Shown here piece after piece: positions 48,321 to 57,843 of a stretch of DNA of 64,000 bases. The stretch comes from Marivita geojedonensis (GTDB lineage Bacteria; Pseudomonadota; Alphaproteobacteria; Rhodobacterales; Rhodobacteraceae), in NCBI RefSeq assembly GCF_002115805.1, contig NZ_JFKC01000013.1, positions 38,873 through 102,872 of the forward strand, read 5' to 3'. The notes beneath the pieces were generated by a model. It made no database searches. It saw only the letters and a program-made list of their open reading frames with translations, and was not told where the DNA came from. Every line of letters starts with the position of its first letter. The first letter of the stretch is position 1. Position numbers and translations under genes: made by a program.

Positions 48321-51300
48321 TTATTCCGCAGCCACTGAAGCCACGCCCTGCGCGGCGTCTGGTCGAGTTCCAACAATCCGGGAGAGTATGGCCAATGTGT
48401 CGATCCCGTCCCCATGCGGCAGGAACACCCGCAGCTGGAAGGCGATGATCTCCGTGAAACACCCCATGGCCTTGAGGCCGTCGATCATGCCCTTGTCCGC
48501 GCCGCTAAGCTCGAGACGCATCTCGCCTGCGACGCGGCGACGGGTCAGGGTCAGACCCCGACCCAGATCGACAGGCGCGGTGGCGCCGAGGGCTGCGGTC
48601 AGCATCTCCTGCGGTGTTTGCGGGTTGGAGACGAGGAAGCGGGCGCGGAGCGCGGCCGCGCCTTCTTCGCTCAGCGTGCGCCCGATCATGGCGGTCGCCC
48701 CGTCGAGCGTGACGCGGTAGATGCGCTCATTGGTGGTCGGAATGTCCTTCCAGATCGGCAGCAGCAGCCCGGTCAGCAGGTAGAGCTTGGTTGTGGTGGT
48801 CTTGGGCAAGGAGGCAGCCTCCGCATCCCAAAGCCGTGCGAACTCAGGCTTTCCGATGTCTTCCCAGGCCGAAGGCGTAAACCGCGCCTCCTCCAGGTAG
48901 CTCGACCCGTTTGGCCGCACCGCCTTGCGCATCAACGTGACGATGTCCTCGTCATACATCTGCATAGGCCGTGCCGAGATCAGCGCCGCGCGACCGGAGG
49001 CGCGGTTGACCATCGGTAGCTTGTCGGGATTGCGCGACATGGCCTCTTCAGCATCCGGGACATGGACCGGGTCCGTCACCTCGAGCCCGATGATCCGCGT
49101 CACGGCACCGGATTTCGGGCAGGTCCAGAGATCCTCCGTGGATACCTGCTCGATCTTTTCGCCGCGCAGGGTTTCTACGCCGAGATCGAGCGTGCCCGCC
49201 GCGCGCGCCCGTTCAGTCTGATCGGCAATCCGGCGCATGAACTCGGCAAAGAGCGCGTTCTGCATGTGGATGGGCAGGGCCAGAACCCGGTTCAGAAACC
49301 GCTGGATCGGGGGAAGCTCCTCAAGGAGCACCCCGTCCTTGTCGATCAGCCGCAGGGCCGTCCAGTCGGTGAAGCTCTCGTAGCTCATCGCCTCGGCGCG
49401 CCCGGCGGCAAGATCGGCGAAATACCCACGCAGCGCCGCCCGTGCGATCGGGCTTTCGAGATTGTCCTCCTCGCGGAACATGCCTTGCGAGCCGGTTTCG
49501 CGCTGGCCCTTCGTCAAGGCCCCTAGCTGGTCGAGGCGTTTGGCGATCGTCGAGGTGAAGCGCTTCTCGCCATGCACATCCGAGGTGCAGACCCGGAAGA
49601 AGGGCGCGCTGACCTGGGCCGAGCGATGCGTGCGGCCGAGCCCCTGGATGGCCGCATCGGCACGCCAGCCAGGCTCCAGCAGGTAGTGCCGCCGCCGCTT
49701 CTGGTTCTTCGCGGTTTGCGCCGCGTGATAGGACCGGCCCGTCCCGCCCGCATCGGAGAAGATCAGGATATCCTTTTCGCCATCCATGAAGGCCTGGGTC
49801 TCGGAGGAATTGCTGCTGGGGCTGCGCTTTTCGATGAAGAGATGGCCGTCCTCGGCCTTGAGGGGCCGGATCGATCGGCCCGTGACTTCAGCGACGGCCT
49901 CGTCGCCAAAGGCCCAGAGGATCTGGTCCAGCGCCGAGGGGATTGGCGCCAGTGTCATCAACTCCATCATGGCCGCATCGCGCAAGGCAAGCGCCTCGCG
50001 CGAGACAACCAGCGCGCCATTCGCGTCGCGCAAAGGCTCGGCGACCATGTTGCCGTCGATCTCGACCAGCTTTTGCGCATGGATCGGGAAGGCCTGCTCG
50101 AGATAGCCCAGGACGTAGTCCCGCGGTGTCAACGCGCCCTCGACGAGCTCGTCTTCCGCGTCCATCGTTTCAAGCCGGCGTTTCAGCAGGCTCTCGCCGG
50201 TCGAAACCACCTGGATGACGCAAGCATTGCCCGCCGCCAGATCCTCCTCGATGGCGCGGATGATGGTTGGCGCCTTCATGCCCATCAGGAGATGGTTGAA
50301 GAAGCGCTGCTTCGTGCTCTCGAAGCGGGACTTGGCCGAGGCGCGTGCGGCCGAGGCATTGGTCTCCCCCGAGGCGTCATTGACGCCAGTCGCGGTCAGT
50401 GCAGCTTCGAGATTGTGGTGGATCGTCCGAAACGCGCACGCATAGGCGTCGTAGATCTCGATCTGGGCCGGGGTGAGCGCATGTTCCAGCACGTCATACT
50501 CGACCCCATCGAAGCTGAGAGCGCGGGCAGTATAGAGCCCGAGCGTCTTGAGATCGCGCGCGACCACCTCCATGGCGGCGACACCGCCTGCTTCCATCGC
50601 AGAGACGAAATTCTCGCGGCTTGGGAAGGGGTATTCGGGGCCTTGCCCCCAGAGACCGAGACGCGCCGCATAGGCCAGGTTGTGCACACTCGTAGCGCCC
50701 GTGGCCGAGATGTAAAAGACGCGGGCGCGTGGCGCGGCCAGTTGCAACCGGAGGCCAGCAAGGCCCTGCTGCGAGGGTTTCACCCCCCTGCCCTGCTCTG
50801 ACCCGGCCGCATTCTGCATGGCATGGGCCTCATCAAAGGCCAGCACGCCGTCGAACTCCGCGCCCATCCAGTCGAGGATCTGGCTGAGCCGCGTGGTGCC
50901 GCATTTGCCCGACGAGCGCAGCGTGGCGTAGGTGACGAAGAGGATACCGTCGCCCATCGGGATAGGCTGATCCGGTTTCCATTTGGAGAGCGGCTGAATG
51001 TCGGCGGGCGAGCCGCCAAGATCGGTCCAGTCGCGGACCGCGTCCTCGATGAGCGTGGCGGATTTGGAGACCCAGATCGCCTTTCTGCGGCCGGCCAGCC
51101 AGTTCACGAGAATGAGCCCCGCGCATTCGCGCCCCTTGCCGCACCCGGTGCCGTCGCCGAGGAAATAGCCGAGGCGATAGGCGCGTGCCTCCGGGTCATC
51201 ATCGGAGCGCGTCAGCTTGGTCTGGTCATAATCGATCGTAAACCGCCCCGGCAGGTCACGCCCATGGGCATCATGCGCCATGATGATGGTTTCCAGCTGC

Positions 51301-52595
51301 GCCTCGGAGAGATGTCCCTCCTCGATCAGCTTACCAGGCAGACGTAATTCCGCGCTAGCGGCACCTGAGGGCACCGGCGGGGCCACAGAGGCCATCGCGA
51401 TGCTCTCGACCAACGGTGTGGGATGCTCCTGCGCGCCCGTGATCTCGATCCGCTGCGGACGGTAGCGCGCATAGATATCCGAGACGGGGGTGTTGTGGCG
51501 CGGGATATCAAGGCTCGTGAAACTGAGCGGGACAACAGCAATGACCTGGGGTTTGGAGGTGGTGACAACACTGGCAGCGGCCTTGCGCGGGGCAGATGAT
51601 GGAACGGTCGGCCGAGCATGAGGGATCGCTTCAGCCCGTTGGCCGGGGCGCATCTCGGGCCGGGTCGCGGCCACGGCGTCGACAAAAGGAAGGGCTTCCT
51701 CAAGGTCCTGGACTGTAGCGCGGATCATCTCGCCTTCTTCCTGCACCTTGTCGAATACCATCAGCTGGGTTTCCACAGAGGTGCCGAGCTTGCGATAGAC
51801 CTGCCCCGGCATCGTCAGCGCCAGTCGCGGCGTGAGGAGACCGCAGGCGCGGGACCAATGCGCGGCATCGCGCTCAGACGTGAAGCCGAGCGGCATGATC
51901 GCCACAAGCCGCCCGCCGGGTGCCAAGCGCTTCGCGGCCGCGATGAGATGTTTGGCAGCGATGTGCTTGTCTCGCGAGCGATCGACCGAAGAAGCGAAGG
52001 GCGGGTTCATCACCACGACGTTGGGTAGAACCGGCGTCTGCAGCAGATCGTCGATATGCTCCCCGTCATGGCCCTTCACCTCACCGCCGTAGACCGCGCG
52101 CAGGAGACGCTGACGAAAGGGATCGATCTCGTTGAGCAGAAGTGTGGCACCCGCCCGGGCAGCGAACGCGGCCAGGGCACCGGTGCCAGCCGACGGCTCC
52201 AGCACAGTCTCGCCCTTGAGGATCGCTGCGGCCCGCACCGTCAGGGCCGCGAATGCCAGCGGCGTGGAAAACTGCTGCAGCCGGATTTGCTGCTCCGACC
52301 GGCGGGTTTCGGTCAGAAGCCGTGAGGCAAGCAGCTTTGCAGCAGCGATGTCACCTGCCGCGTCGGCCCCACGCAGCAGCACCTGGACGGCCGCAGCCTG
52401 CATCAGGTCATAGGCCATGCGCCAGTCCCAGGCGCCCCCGGCATCGCTGCCATGAAACGTCTCGCGCATGATCCGCGCGAGCGCTGAGCTGCGCAGGGGT
52501 TGGTAGTCGATCTCCGCGCCGATTTGCGCCAGCGCAGAGGCGAGATCAGCGTCGGAGATTGAAAAAGTCGGGTTCGCCGTTTTGGGCTTGGTCAT
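48321..52595 (-). CDS. Giant methyltransferase-SF2 helicase (strawberry-notch-like)
   Basis: 1,424 aa from ATG 52595. The N-terminal class I methyltransferase has EPSAGTGALAAF and NPPFASSVDR (motif IV). The helicase core follows: GDGTGCGKGR (Walker A-like), AFDEAHAMQNA (DEAH box), FSDAGGTGRS and GLGRTHRSAQ (motif VI). The layout is that of plasmid and phage strawberry-notch-like enzymes, thought to protect or modify incoming DNA. It is the largest gene in the window and preceded by motif copy B. Confidence 0.85.
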   Translation of the reverse strand: MTKPKTANPTFSISDADLASALAQIGAEIDYQPLRSSALARIMRETFHGSDAGGAWDWRMAYDLMQAAAVQVLLRGADAAGDIAAAKLLASRLLTETRRSEQQIRLQQFSTPLAFAALTVRAAAILKGETVLEPSAGTGALAAFAARAGATLLLNEIDPFRQRLLRAVYGGEVKGHDGEHIDDLLQTPVLPNVVVMNPPFASSVDRSRDKHIAAKHLIAAAKRLAPGGRLVAIMPLGFTSERDAAHWSRACGLLTPRLALTMPGQVYRKLGTSVETQLMVFDKVQEEGEMIRATVQDLEEALPFVDAVAATRPEMRPGQRAEAIPHARPTVPSSAPRKAAASVVTTSKPQVIAVVPLSFTSLDIPRHNTPVSDIYARYRPQRIEITGAQEHPTPLVESIAMASVAPPVPSGAASAELRLPGKLIEEGHLSEAQLETIIMAHDAHGRDLPGRFTIDYDQTKLTRSDDDPEARAYRLGYFLGDGTGCGKGRECAGLILVNWLAGRRKAIWVSKSATLIEDAVRDWTDLGGSPADIQPLSKWKPDQPIPMGDGILFVTYATLRSSGKCGTTRLSQILDWMGAEFDGVLAFDEAHAMQNAAGSEQGRGVKPSQQGLAGLRLQLAAPRARVFYISATGATSVHNLAYAARLGLWGQGPEYPFPSRENFVSAMEAGGVAAMEVVARDLKTLGLYTARALSFDGVEYDVLEHALTPAQIEIYDAYACAFRTIHHNLEAALTATGVNDASGETNASAARASAKSRFESTKQRFFNHLLMGMKAPTIIRAIEEDLAAGNACVIQVVSTGESLLKRRLETMDAEDELVEGALTPRDYVLGYLEQAFPIHAQKLVEIDGNMVAEPLRDANGALVVSREALALRDAAMMELMTLAPIPSALDQILWAFGDEAVAEVTGRSIRPLKAEDGHLFIEKRSPSSNSSETQAFMDGEKDILIFSDAGGTGRSYHAAQTAKNQKRRRHYLLEPGWRADAAIQGLGRTHRSAQVSAPFFRVCTSDVHGEKRFTSTIAKRLDQLGALTKGQRETGSQGMFREEDNLESPIARAALRGYFADLAAGRAEAMSYESFTDWTALRLIDKDGVLLEELPPIQRFLNRVLALPIHMQNALFAEFMRRIADQTERARAAGTLDLGVETLRGEKIEQVSTEDLWTCPKSGAVTRIIGLEVTDPVHVPDAEEAMSRNPDKLPMVNRASGRAALISARPMQMYDEDIVTLMRKAVRPNGSSYLEEARFTPSAWEDIGKPEFARLWDAEAASLPKTTTTKLYLLTGLLLPIWKDIPTTNERIYRVTLDGATAMIGRTLSEEGAAALRARFLVSNPQTPQEMLTAALGATAPVDLGRGLTLTRRRVAGEMRLELSGADKGMIDGLKAMGCFTEIIAFQLRVFLPHGDGIDTLAILSRIVGTRPDAAQGVASVAAE

Positions 52596-52635
52596 GGGGA
52601 TTTTCCTTTGGATCAGGGTCTGAGTTCCAAAGGAC

Positions 52636-52660
52636 AAAAAAGCCCGCTTTCACTTTTCCG
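52636..52660 (-). promoter_or_regulatory. Leading-region motif, copy B
   Basis: AAGCCCGCTTT at 52640-52650 followed by CACTTTTCC (plus-strand reading), 45 bases upstream of the helicase start. Same consensus as copies A, C and D. Confidence 0.55.
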
Positions 52661-52699
52661 TGGTGACGGGATCAGACCGCGCTGACCTCCAAGGCTTGG

Positions 52700-52852
52700 T
52701 CAGGACTTGGGTTCGACCTGCCGCTTCGCATCAATCAAGGCCTGCGCGGCCTGCATTACCTGAACCTGTGAAGTTCCACCGCGTGCATCCTCAAGCGCGG
52801 TCTGTACCTGCGCGCGAAACCACGCGTCATACGAATTGACATCAGCCGCCAC
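52700..52852 (-). CDS. Small stability-determinant / RHH-antitoxin-like protein
   Basis: 50 aa from GTG 52852, seven bases after GAGGAG. Start VAADVNSYDAWFRAQVQTAL resembles the DAWFRAKVQEAL stretch of plasmid stability proteins paired with RelE-type toxins, followed by a helix (VQVMQAAQALIDAKRQVEP). No toxin gene follows on this strand, so it appears orphaned. The gene is short and its call moderate. Confidence 0.55.
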   Translation of the reverse strand: MAADVNSYDAWFRAQVQTALEDARGGTSQVQVMQAAQALIDAKRQVEPKS

Positions 52853-52999
52853 GGAAATGCTCCTCGAGACCGAGGTGCGGCTGTTCCTTACCCGTTGGGT
52901 CCATTGCGCTTTCTCCGACTATGCTATGGGTCGATGCTACATCACCCACAGTGGTGCCGTAAACGGCAAGGCCGTAAGGTTCACAGCTAACCGGGCCAC

Positions 53000-53518
53000 T
53001 CACCGATCAGGTACCGCGTCCAGGGACGCCTCGAACCGCTTGCCCGCCGCCGATGCTTCTTTCAAGAGTGCGTCGAAACTGTCAGGTGGATTTCCATCTT
53101 CCAGCATCCCTTTGAACGTCGCATAGGCATCCGTCTTGCTGCCGTAGGCGCGCAGGGTCTTATCGTCGTTCACCCAGGCCACCACGATGACCTTGGCATC
53201 GCTGTTGAAGCGGTAGAACAACCGATACTGCTGGAAGAATTTCGCCCGGAACCAGTGCTTGCGGTGATCGCCGAGCGTGCCGCCTTGCCGGAAGGCGGCG
53301 GCACGCGGATCTGCCGGTATGGCCTCGGTGACCAGCTTGAAGATGGCGGCCAGCCGTTTCGTGGAGTTTTTCTTGCGCCAGGTGTTGGGATCGCGTGCCT
53401 TACGCGCTTCAACTTCCTCGATCAGCCCTTCGAGCTGGTCCAGAAAGAGCGGATGCGCATAAATCGACCATCCGTTTACGACAAGGGGCGCCCCTGCGGG
53501 CACGCTATCGCCGCTCAT
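53000..53518 (-). CDS. YhaV-family toxin
   Basis: 172 aa. NGWSIYAHPLFLDQLEGLIEEVE at the N-terminus, WRKKNSTKRLAAIFKLV in the middle and HRKHWFRAKFFQQYRLFYRF (in pieces HRKHWFRAKFF and QQYRLFYRF) are YhaV signatures. YhaV is a ribosome-dependent RNase of the RelE superfamily. It overlaps its antitoxin gene by four bases (ATGA), antitoxin first. Confidence 0.88.
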   Translation of the reverse strand: MSGDSVPAGAPLVVNGWSIYAHPLFLDQLEGLIEEVEARKARDPNTWRKKNSTKRLAAIFKLVTEAIPADPRAAAFRQGGTLGDHRKHWFRAKFFQQYRLFYRFNSDAKVIVVAWVNDDKTLRAYGSKTDAYATFKGMLEDGNPPDSFDALLKEASAAGKRFEASLDAVPDR

Positions 53519-53841
53519 TCATCCTCGAGCGATAGCGGCGCATCCAGATCGATGTCAACGTCTCCGACCAGTGCGGCAAGACGGTCGCGCAAAGCCCCAT
53601 CGAACGCCCGAATGCGGTCCGGATGCGCCTTGATATCGGCCTCGACAAAATCGAGAAATGCGCCGAGCGCGGGATCATCCTCTTCGGCGCGCACGGGCTC
53701 GATATAGACCCTGCCACTCGGCTCGGTGCAGTAGCGAATCTGGTCGCCCTTGCCCAACTTGAGCTGTTTGCGCACACCCGCCGGCACGGTCGTCTGATAC
53801 CGATCAGTGAGCTTCGAGACATCTTGCACAAGGGCTGTCAT
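53515..53841 (-). CDS. PrlF-family antitoxin
   Basis: 108 aa from ATG 53841. An AbrB-type swapped-hairpin domain is seen at about residues 7-50 (SKLTDRYQTTVPAGVRKQLKLGKGDQIRY in pieces TDRYQTTVPAGVRKQL and GDQIRY), and the acidic tail (DIDLDAPLSLEDE) binds toxin. It represses its own operon through DNA binding; a near-perfect palindrome lies 42 bases upstream. Confidence 0.87.
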   Translation of the reverse strand: MTALVQDVSKLTDRYQTTVPAGVRKQLKLGKGDQIRYCTEPSGRVYIEPVRAEEDDPALGAFLDFVEADIKAHPDRIRAFDGALRDRLAALVGDVDIDLDAPLSLEDE

Positions 53842-53882
53842 GGCAGTCTCCTGAAAGAAAAGGGTCTTTGCTTCCTGCGATA

Positions 53883-53902
53883 GGTAATGCATTTGCATTG
53901 CC
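53883..53902 (-). promoter_or_regulatory. Palindromic operator candidate of prlF/yhaV
   Basis: GGTAATGCA-TT-TGCATTGCC, one mismatch over nine-base arms, 42 bases upstream of the PrlF start. Fits an AbrB-type antitoxin operator. Confidence 0.55.
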
Positions 53903-53965
53903 CTGTCAAGGCAAGCCGCAGGATCTGCTGTCGCCGAAAGGTCGATGAACCGTCCGGCGCAGCAC

Positions 53966-54622
53966 CTATTCTCGTCCCGCGAGATACTCCGCCAACACAG
54001 GACTGGCAGCACCTTTCGCGGAGCTGAGCAGCTCAGAACCCGCAAGCGTGGCCTTCGAGAGGCGTACGAGCCCGCCGGTTTCCTCGATCCGGTAGCAGCG
54101 GCGTTTTTGCCGCCCCCGCTTGTAGTGGGTCGCGGTGACGATCTGGCAGGTGCTGCCATCGGTGAGCGTCACAGGGGTGGCGAGCCTGATCTTGTCGCCT
54201 TCCTTGTAGTCCGGGATCGACGCCCAATCCCGGCAACGCTGGCGCCAGTCCTGGGCGTAGCTGTCCGGGTCTTTCAGATCGGAGAGAAGCTCGATCAGCC
54301 CAAGGGGAGCACGAGACTCGTTCGGGCCAGCGCTTTCCTCCATGTCCTTGTAACCCCAGCAGCCGTCATCGTATCGCGTTAGGAAGACAGCCCCGAAAGT
54401 GATGGAGCCATCAGGATCGGTCACATAGGTCGCGTCCTCGACAGGGGTGCCATCAAGATTGGTGACCTTTGCCGCCGCATACCAGGTTGAGCCGACCTTG
54501 CAGGCTTTGACCAGTTCGGTTTTGCGCGTGTCGCTCTCGAAAGTGCAGAGCCTTGTGATCTCCGCTTTCTCATCCGCGTAGGATTTGACGCGACGGTCCG
54601 TGTAGAAGAGCCAACCCATCAC
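53966..54622 (-). CDS. Hypothetical protein, DUF6927-like
   Basis: 218 aa. MMGWLFYTDRRVKSYADEKAEI, STWYAAAKVTNLDG, GAVFLTRYDDGCWGYKDMEESAGP and a C-terminal RLSKATLAGSELL block. WYAA-K and the CWGYKDM-E-GP motif recur in plasmid proteins that I would place near DUF6927. It overlaps the next gene by four bases. Role unknown; soluble. Confidence 0.65.
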   Translation of the reverse strand: MMGWLFYTDRRVKSYADEKAEITRLCTFESDTRKTELVKACKVGSTWYAAAKVTNLDGTPVEDATYVTDPDGSITFGAVFLTRYDDGCWGYKDMEESAGPNESRAPLGLIELLSDLKDPDSYAQDWRQRCRDWASIPDYKEGDKIRLATPVTLTDGSTCQIVTATHYKRGRQKRRCYRIEETGGLVRLSKATLAGSELLSSAKGAASPVLAEYLAGRE

Positions 54623-55212
54623 GCCACCCTCCGATCATCGAGTTCCATGAGCGCATCGAGCGGCACGCGATAGGGCTGCATGGCGTCGAAATCCTCGCAA
54701 TTGCCGCAGTTCTGCACGATCGCGAAGGTGTCGCAGGCATCCTTGAGGATGACCCGAAACGTGCCGCCAAGACCGGAGGGCACGTCGTATGTCCCGCCGA
54801 TGAGATAGTCCGAGGCCCGGCGCACGAAGACGCGGATGCTGTGACCATCGGTGGCGAGCCGGATGGCCCCCCTCCCCCGGTCGATGAGCACCTGCACATC
54901 GTCGAGGATGTCGGTGTAGAACTGGCCGGTCAGATCGCGAAACGCCATGCGGCGTTGCGCCATCCAATCTGTGTCCCGAAACGGGTTCATGCCGTCGGCG
55001 AAGGCGAAAGAGGGATCGGCCTGTTCGGTGGTGACGATACGGGTGGTCGTGCCATCGATGCCGTTCGAGCGCAGATGCACCCCATTTCCGACGATGAGGA
55101 TCAGGGCAGGCCTGTCCACGGGTCCGTTCCAGTTGGGCAGGAAGGTCTTGCAGGCGCGCGCATGCGCAATCTGCGCCGCAACTGCGGAGGTAGAGAACTT
55201 GAGAATAGCCAT
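54619..55212 (-). CDS. Hypothetical plasmid protein (DUF3085-like)
   Basis: 197 aa. An N-terminal helix (VAAQIAHARACKTFLPNWNG) precedes PALILIVGNGVHLRSNGID, reminiscent of the V-G-D-x-GVYL-SNG block in DUF3085 proteins. The rest is not assignable. A GCC-rich hairpin follows the upstream gene. The family call is weak, the gene is sound. Confidence 0.6.
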   Translation of the reverse strand: MAILKFSTSAVAAQIAHARACKTFLPNWNGPVDRPALILIVGNGVHLRSNGIDGTTTRIVTTEQADPSFAFADGMNPFRDTDWMAQRRMAFRDLTGQFYTDILDDVQVLIDRGRGAIRLATDGHSIRVFVRRASDYLIGGTYDVPSGLGGTFRVILKDACDTFAIVQNCGNCEDFDAMQPYRVPLDALMELDDRRVA

Positions 55213-55244
55213 GGGGATGTCTTTCGGTTGAGTGTGGGAGGATC

Positions 55245-55276
55245 GACCCGCGCGGGCGGCATGGCTCGCGCGGGTC
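55245..55276 (-). terminator. GC-rich hairpin after ParB-like gene
   Basis: GACCCGCGCGGGC (55245-55257) pairs with GCTCGCGCGGGTC (55264-55276), one mismatch, six-base loop, 11 bases past the ParB-like stop. No T-tract. Confidence 0.55.
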
Positions 55277-55286
55277 GCGTTTGGAC

Positions 55287-57269
55287 TCAGGCCGCTCGCG
55301 CGACCTCGCTGTCAGGCTCGGGGGTTTCCTCAATGGGTTCCGCCTCATCACAGGCGACACCGGCGGTCTGCATCATCGGCGGGCACCAGGCGGCCACGGC
55401 GGCACGCTGTGCGTCGGTGAGCGTGGCGAAGGGCTCGGCGAAGAGCTTGTCGCAGAAGGCGACGATCTCCTTCTTACTCGACGAGGCCAGCGTCACCGCC
55501 TCCTGGGCGAGGCCTAGATCCTCCCCGAGGATCTTCAGGAGCCAGGCCTTCTTGAAGCGATTGAAGAGCGCCGCGTTCGGCGCCCAATGGGCGCGGATAT
55601 CGGGCATGATCTCGATCTCGAAGTCATGCATCAGGCTGTCGCGCTGGCGGTCCCGCGCGAAGCAGGACTGCGTGGTGCTGGCGGTTGCAAAAGCGACGAG
55701 CTTGGCCTTCTCGCCCGGCTTCAGCGCGCGAAACGCCGCGAACTGCGCGGCGGGTGCGCGGGTGTCATCGAGCCAGGACAGATCGAGCGCATCATGCGCC
55801 GCCGCCACCTGCTCGAGCGAGGTCTCGTCGATCTCGTCCATCTTGGCGTGGTTGCGGTATTCCTTCCGGGCCTCGACCTTTATCGCCTGCGTGACGCTCA
55901 TGCCGCGACCCAGAACGTCACTCACCAGTTTGAAGAGCGTCAGATCGAGCGTGGCCTCGGGATGCAGTGCCATCGCGGCCCCGAGCGCCATGGCCCGCTC
56001 GGTCTTGAGGTCCTCTGCCAGCGAGGCCGGATAGGTGATTTCGCCGGCGTCCGGGGCCTCCTCTCCGGTCAGGTTGGCCGAGGAGCCGCGCGCACCCTCC
56101 TCTTTGACGGTGTCCTCGGGGCGCACGAGGCCCACATGGAGCGTCACCTGCCCATTCGACCACGATGCGATCACACCTGCACGTGCAAGGTCCTCGGCGC
56201 TGTAGGCTTCCTGCAGGTCGCGAGCTTCCTCTTCCAAGGCGTCCACGCGGTCGTAGAGCGCATTGTAGGCATCGTCTTCGAGCCCCTCATCCTCCATCTC
56301 GAGCTGGAGTTGCTCGAGCGCGGCGGTGATCTCGTCGATGCGCTTCTGGGCAGCCTCATCCGGCTCGATCGGGCCAGGGTAGACACGGCCATAGTCGGCC
56401 ATCGCCGCATAATCGTAGCGCACGACGGCTTCGGCCCAAGCAAAGCCCATTTTCACACAGGCTTCCTCGGCGGCCGCTGTGAGCTTCTCGAGCAGGATAC
56501 TCTCGACCAGCGCAGCATCCTCGAGGACAGAATGTTCTTCCAGGAGATCGGCCGCGACGGCCCCGCCCCGTGCCTCATACTCCGCGCGCACAAAGGCCCC
56601 GATATCGTCGCTGACCTGCACACCGCGCGACTTAAGTGCCTGCCGCACCGTGTAGGCCTGCAGGTAGCTGTCCTCCTTGGTGAGCGCCTCATAGACTTCG
56701 CGCTGCACCTCCTGGCTCGGATGTTCGGCAAAGGCTTTCATCGTGTCGAGCGTGATCGTTTTTGCCCGGGCCGCCGCACGGATGTCGGGGTGGATCAGCC
56801 CGTAGCGCAACCGGCCTTTGACGGCGGCGACGGTCGTGCCGAAGGTCTTTGCGATGGTCTCGGGCGTCTGGCCGTCGACCTCCATCATCCGAGCGAAGGC
56901 CTCGAACTCGTCGATAGCGTTCATCGGGGCTTGCGTGATGTTCTCGGCGAGCGACAGGGCCGTGGTGACGTCGCAATCCTCGGGCACGAGGCGGCAGTCG
57001 ACCTTGGTTTTCGTGGTGAAGCCTTTGGCGGCCTTGTCGACGACCAGATCCTTCAGGGCAGCGTGACGGCGCCCGCCGGCGAGTACGGCATATTTGCCGT
57101 CGATCTTCTGGACGAGGAGCGGCTGGAGGAGACCCAGCACCGCGATGCTGGCCTTCAGATGCGCGATGTTCTCGGGGTCATATGTTTCCGGCGAGTTGCT
57201 CCGCACATTGGCGGGATGTGCAGTCAGATCGCCGATGGCGACAGAAACGGGTTTGAAACTTGCGGTCAT
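55287..57269 (-). CDS. Large ParB/Srx-domain protein
   Basis: 660 aa from ATG 57269. ParB nuclease-like N-terminus: PENIAHLKASIAVLGLLQPLLV, YAVLAGGRRHAAL and SLAENITQAPMNAIDEFEAF are boxes I and II, then a helix-turn-helix (TPETIAKTFGTTVAAVKGRL). The C-terminal 400 residues are helical with acidic stretches. Such large ParB-like proteins are leading-region genes on plasmids, not the partition protein: repB at the right edge serves that role. Confidence 0.8.
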   Translation of the reverse strand: MTASFKPVSVAIGDLTAHPANVRSNSPETYDPENIAHLKASIAVLGLLQPLLVQKIDGKYAVLAGGRRHAALKDLVVDKAAKGFTTKTKVDCRLVPEDCDVTTALSLAENITQAPMNAIDEFEAFARMMEVDGQTPETIAKTFGTTVAAVKGRLRYGLIHPDIRAAARAKTITLDTMKAFAEHPSQEVQREVYEALTKEDSYLQAYTVRQALKSRGVQVSDDIGAFVRAEYEARGGAVAADLLEEHSVLEDAALVESILLEKLTAAAEEACVKMGFAWAEAVVRYDYAAMADYGRVYPGPIEPDEAAQKRIDEITAALEQLQLEMEDEGLEDDAYNALYDRVDALEEEARDLQEAYSAEDLARAGVIASWSNGQVTLHVGLVRPEDTVKEEGARGSSANLTGEEAPDAGEITYPASLAEDLKTERAMALGAAMALHPEATLDLTLFKLVSDVLGRGMSVTQAIKVEARKEYRNHAKMDEIDETSLEQVAAAHDALDLSWLDDTRAPAAQFAAFRALKPGEKAKLVAFATASTTQSCFARDRQRDSLMHDFEIEIMPDIRAHWAPNAALFNRFKKAWLLKILGEDLGLAQEAVTLASSSKKEIVAFCDKLFAEPFATLTDAQRAAVAAWCPPMMQTAGVACDEAEPIEETPEPDSEVARAA

Positions 57270-57352
57270 GGGATATCCTTCTCGATGGATTTGGAGCGGC
57301 CCGCGCGTTTTTGCGCGTGACCAATCCCCGGCTTCAGGGATCACCACGACTA

Positions 57353-57387
57353 AAGGCCCACTCTCCCTTTGAGGGTCAGTGGGCCTT
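57353..57387 (-). terminator. Terminator hairpin of DUF3768 gene
   Basis: AAGGCCCACT (57353-57362) pairs with AGTGGGCCTT (57378-57387), with a small inner stem CCCT/AGGG. On the minus strand it is followed by CCTTTAGTC, 37 bases past the DUF3768 stop. It also resembles the leading-region motif, but the stem explains it. Confidence 0.6.
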
Positions 57388-57423
57388 CATCGCCTGGGGT
57401 TTCAGCAGGGGGTATCCCCTGCC

Positions 57424-57813
57424 CTACCAGTCGCGCGCCATCATGATGGTCAGCACGCGCATGGTGGTGGCGGGGTTGTCCGGGGTCTCGGCCCCGTAGC
57501 GGAAATCGGAATCCGCTTCATACAGATCGATTTTCCAGAACACGGTCTCGCCGCGGATCTCGACCGCCCCGAAATCATGCCATCCTTCGGGATCGTTCTC
57601 GGGCTCGAAGGTCTCGAACACGCCCGTGGCCTTCACCGCCTCGGCCATGAAGCCGTCACCAGCCTCCATAATCGAGCGGGTGACATGCATCCGGCCCTGG
57701 ATGGGCTGCTCAGGCGGCACCCCGAGGCACGCGAGCTTGCGAAACGCGTCGTTCTGCGCCGCGATCACACTCGGATCAGGGCGGTCTGCGTGGGGTTGTG
57801 CGGTGATGGTCAT
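57424..57813 (-). CDS. DUF3768 family protein
   Basis: 129 aa from ATG 57813. Family pattern: AAQNDAFRKLACLG, GRMHVTRSI, FETFEPENDPEGWHDFGAVEIRGETVFWKIDLYE (read as DPEGWHDFGAVE and VFWKIDLYE), then DNPATTMRVLTIMMARDW at the end. Abundant on alphaproteobacterial plasmids next to ArdC and ParB-like genes; function unknown. Motif copy C lies 31 bases upstream. Confidence 0.82.
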   Translation of the reverse strand: MTITAQPHADRPDPSVIAAQNDAFRKLACLGVPPEQPIQGRMHVTRSIMEAGDGFMAEAVKATGVFETFEPENDPEGWHDFGAVEIRGETVFWKIDLYEADSDFRYGAETPDNPATTMRVLTIMMARDW

Positions 57814-57843
57814 TGGGCATTCCTCTGAGAAGTTGAAACACCC

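Noticed and set aside
49572..50801. 409-codon plus-strand frame inside the helicase gene
   Set aside because: Shadow frame; helicase motifs on the minus strand run through the whole interval.
55587..57320. 577-codon plus-strand frame opposite the ParB-like gene
   Set aside because: GC-rich shadow of a gene with clear ParB motifs on the minus strand. The plus translation has no domains and a biased His/Arg/Gly composition.
57353..57387. Possible fifth copy of the leading-region motif
   Set aside because: Resembles the motif but is better explained as a 10-bp terminator hairpin after the DUF3768 gene, so it was not counted.
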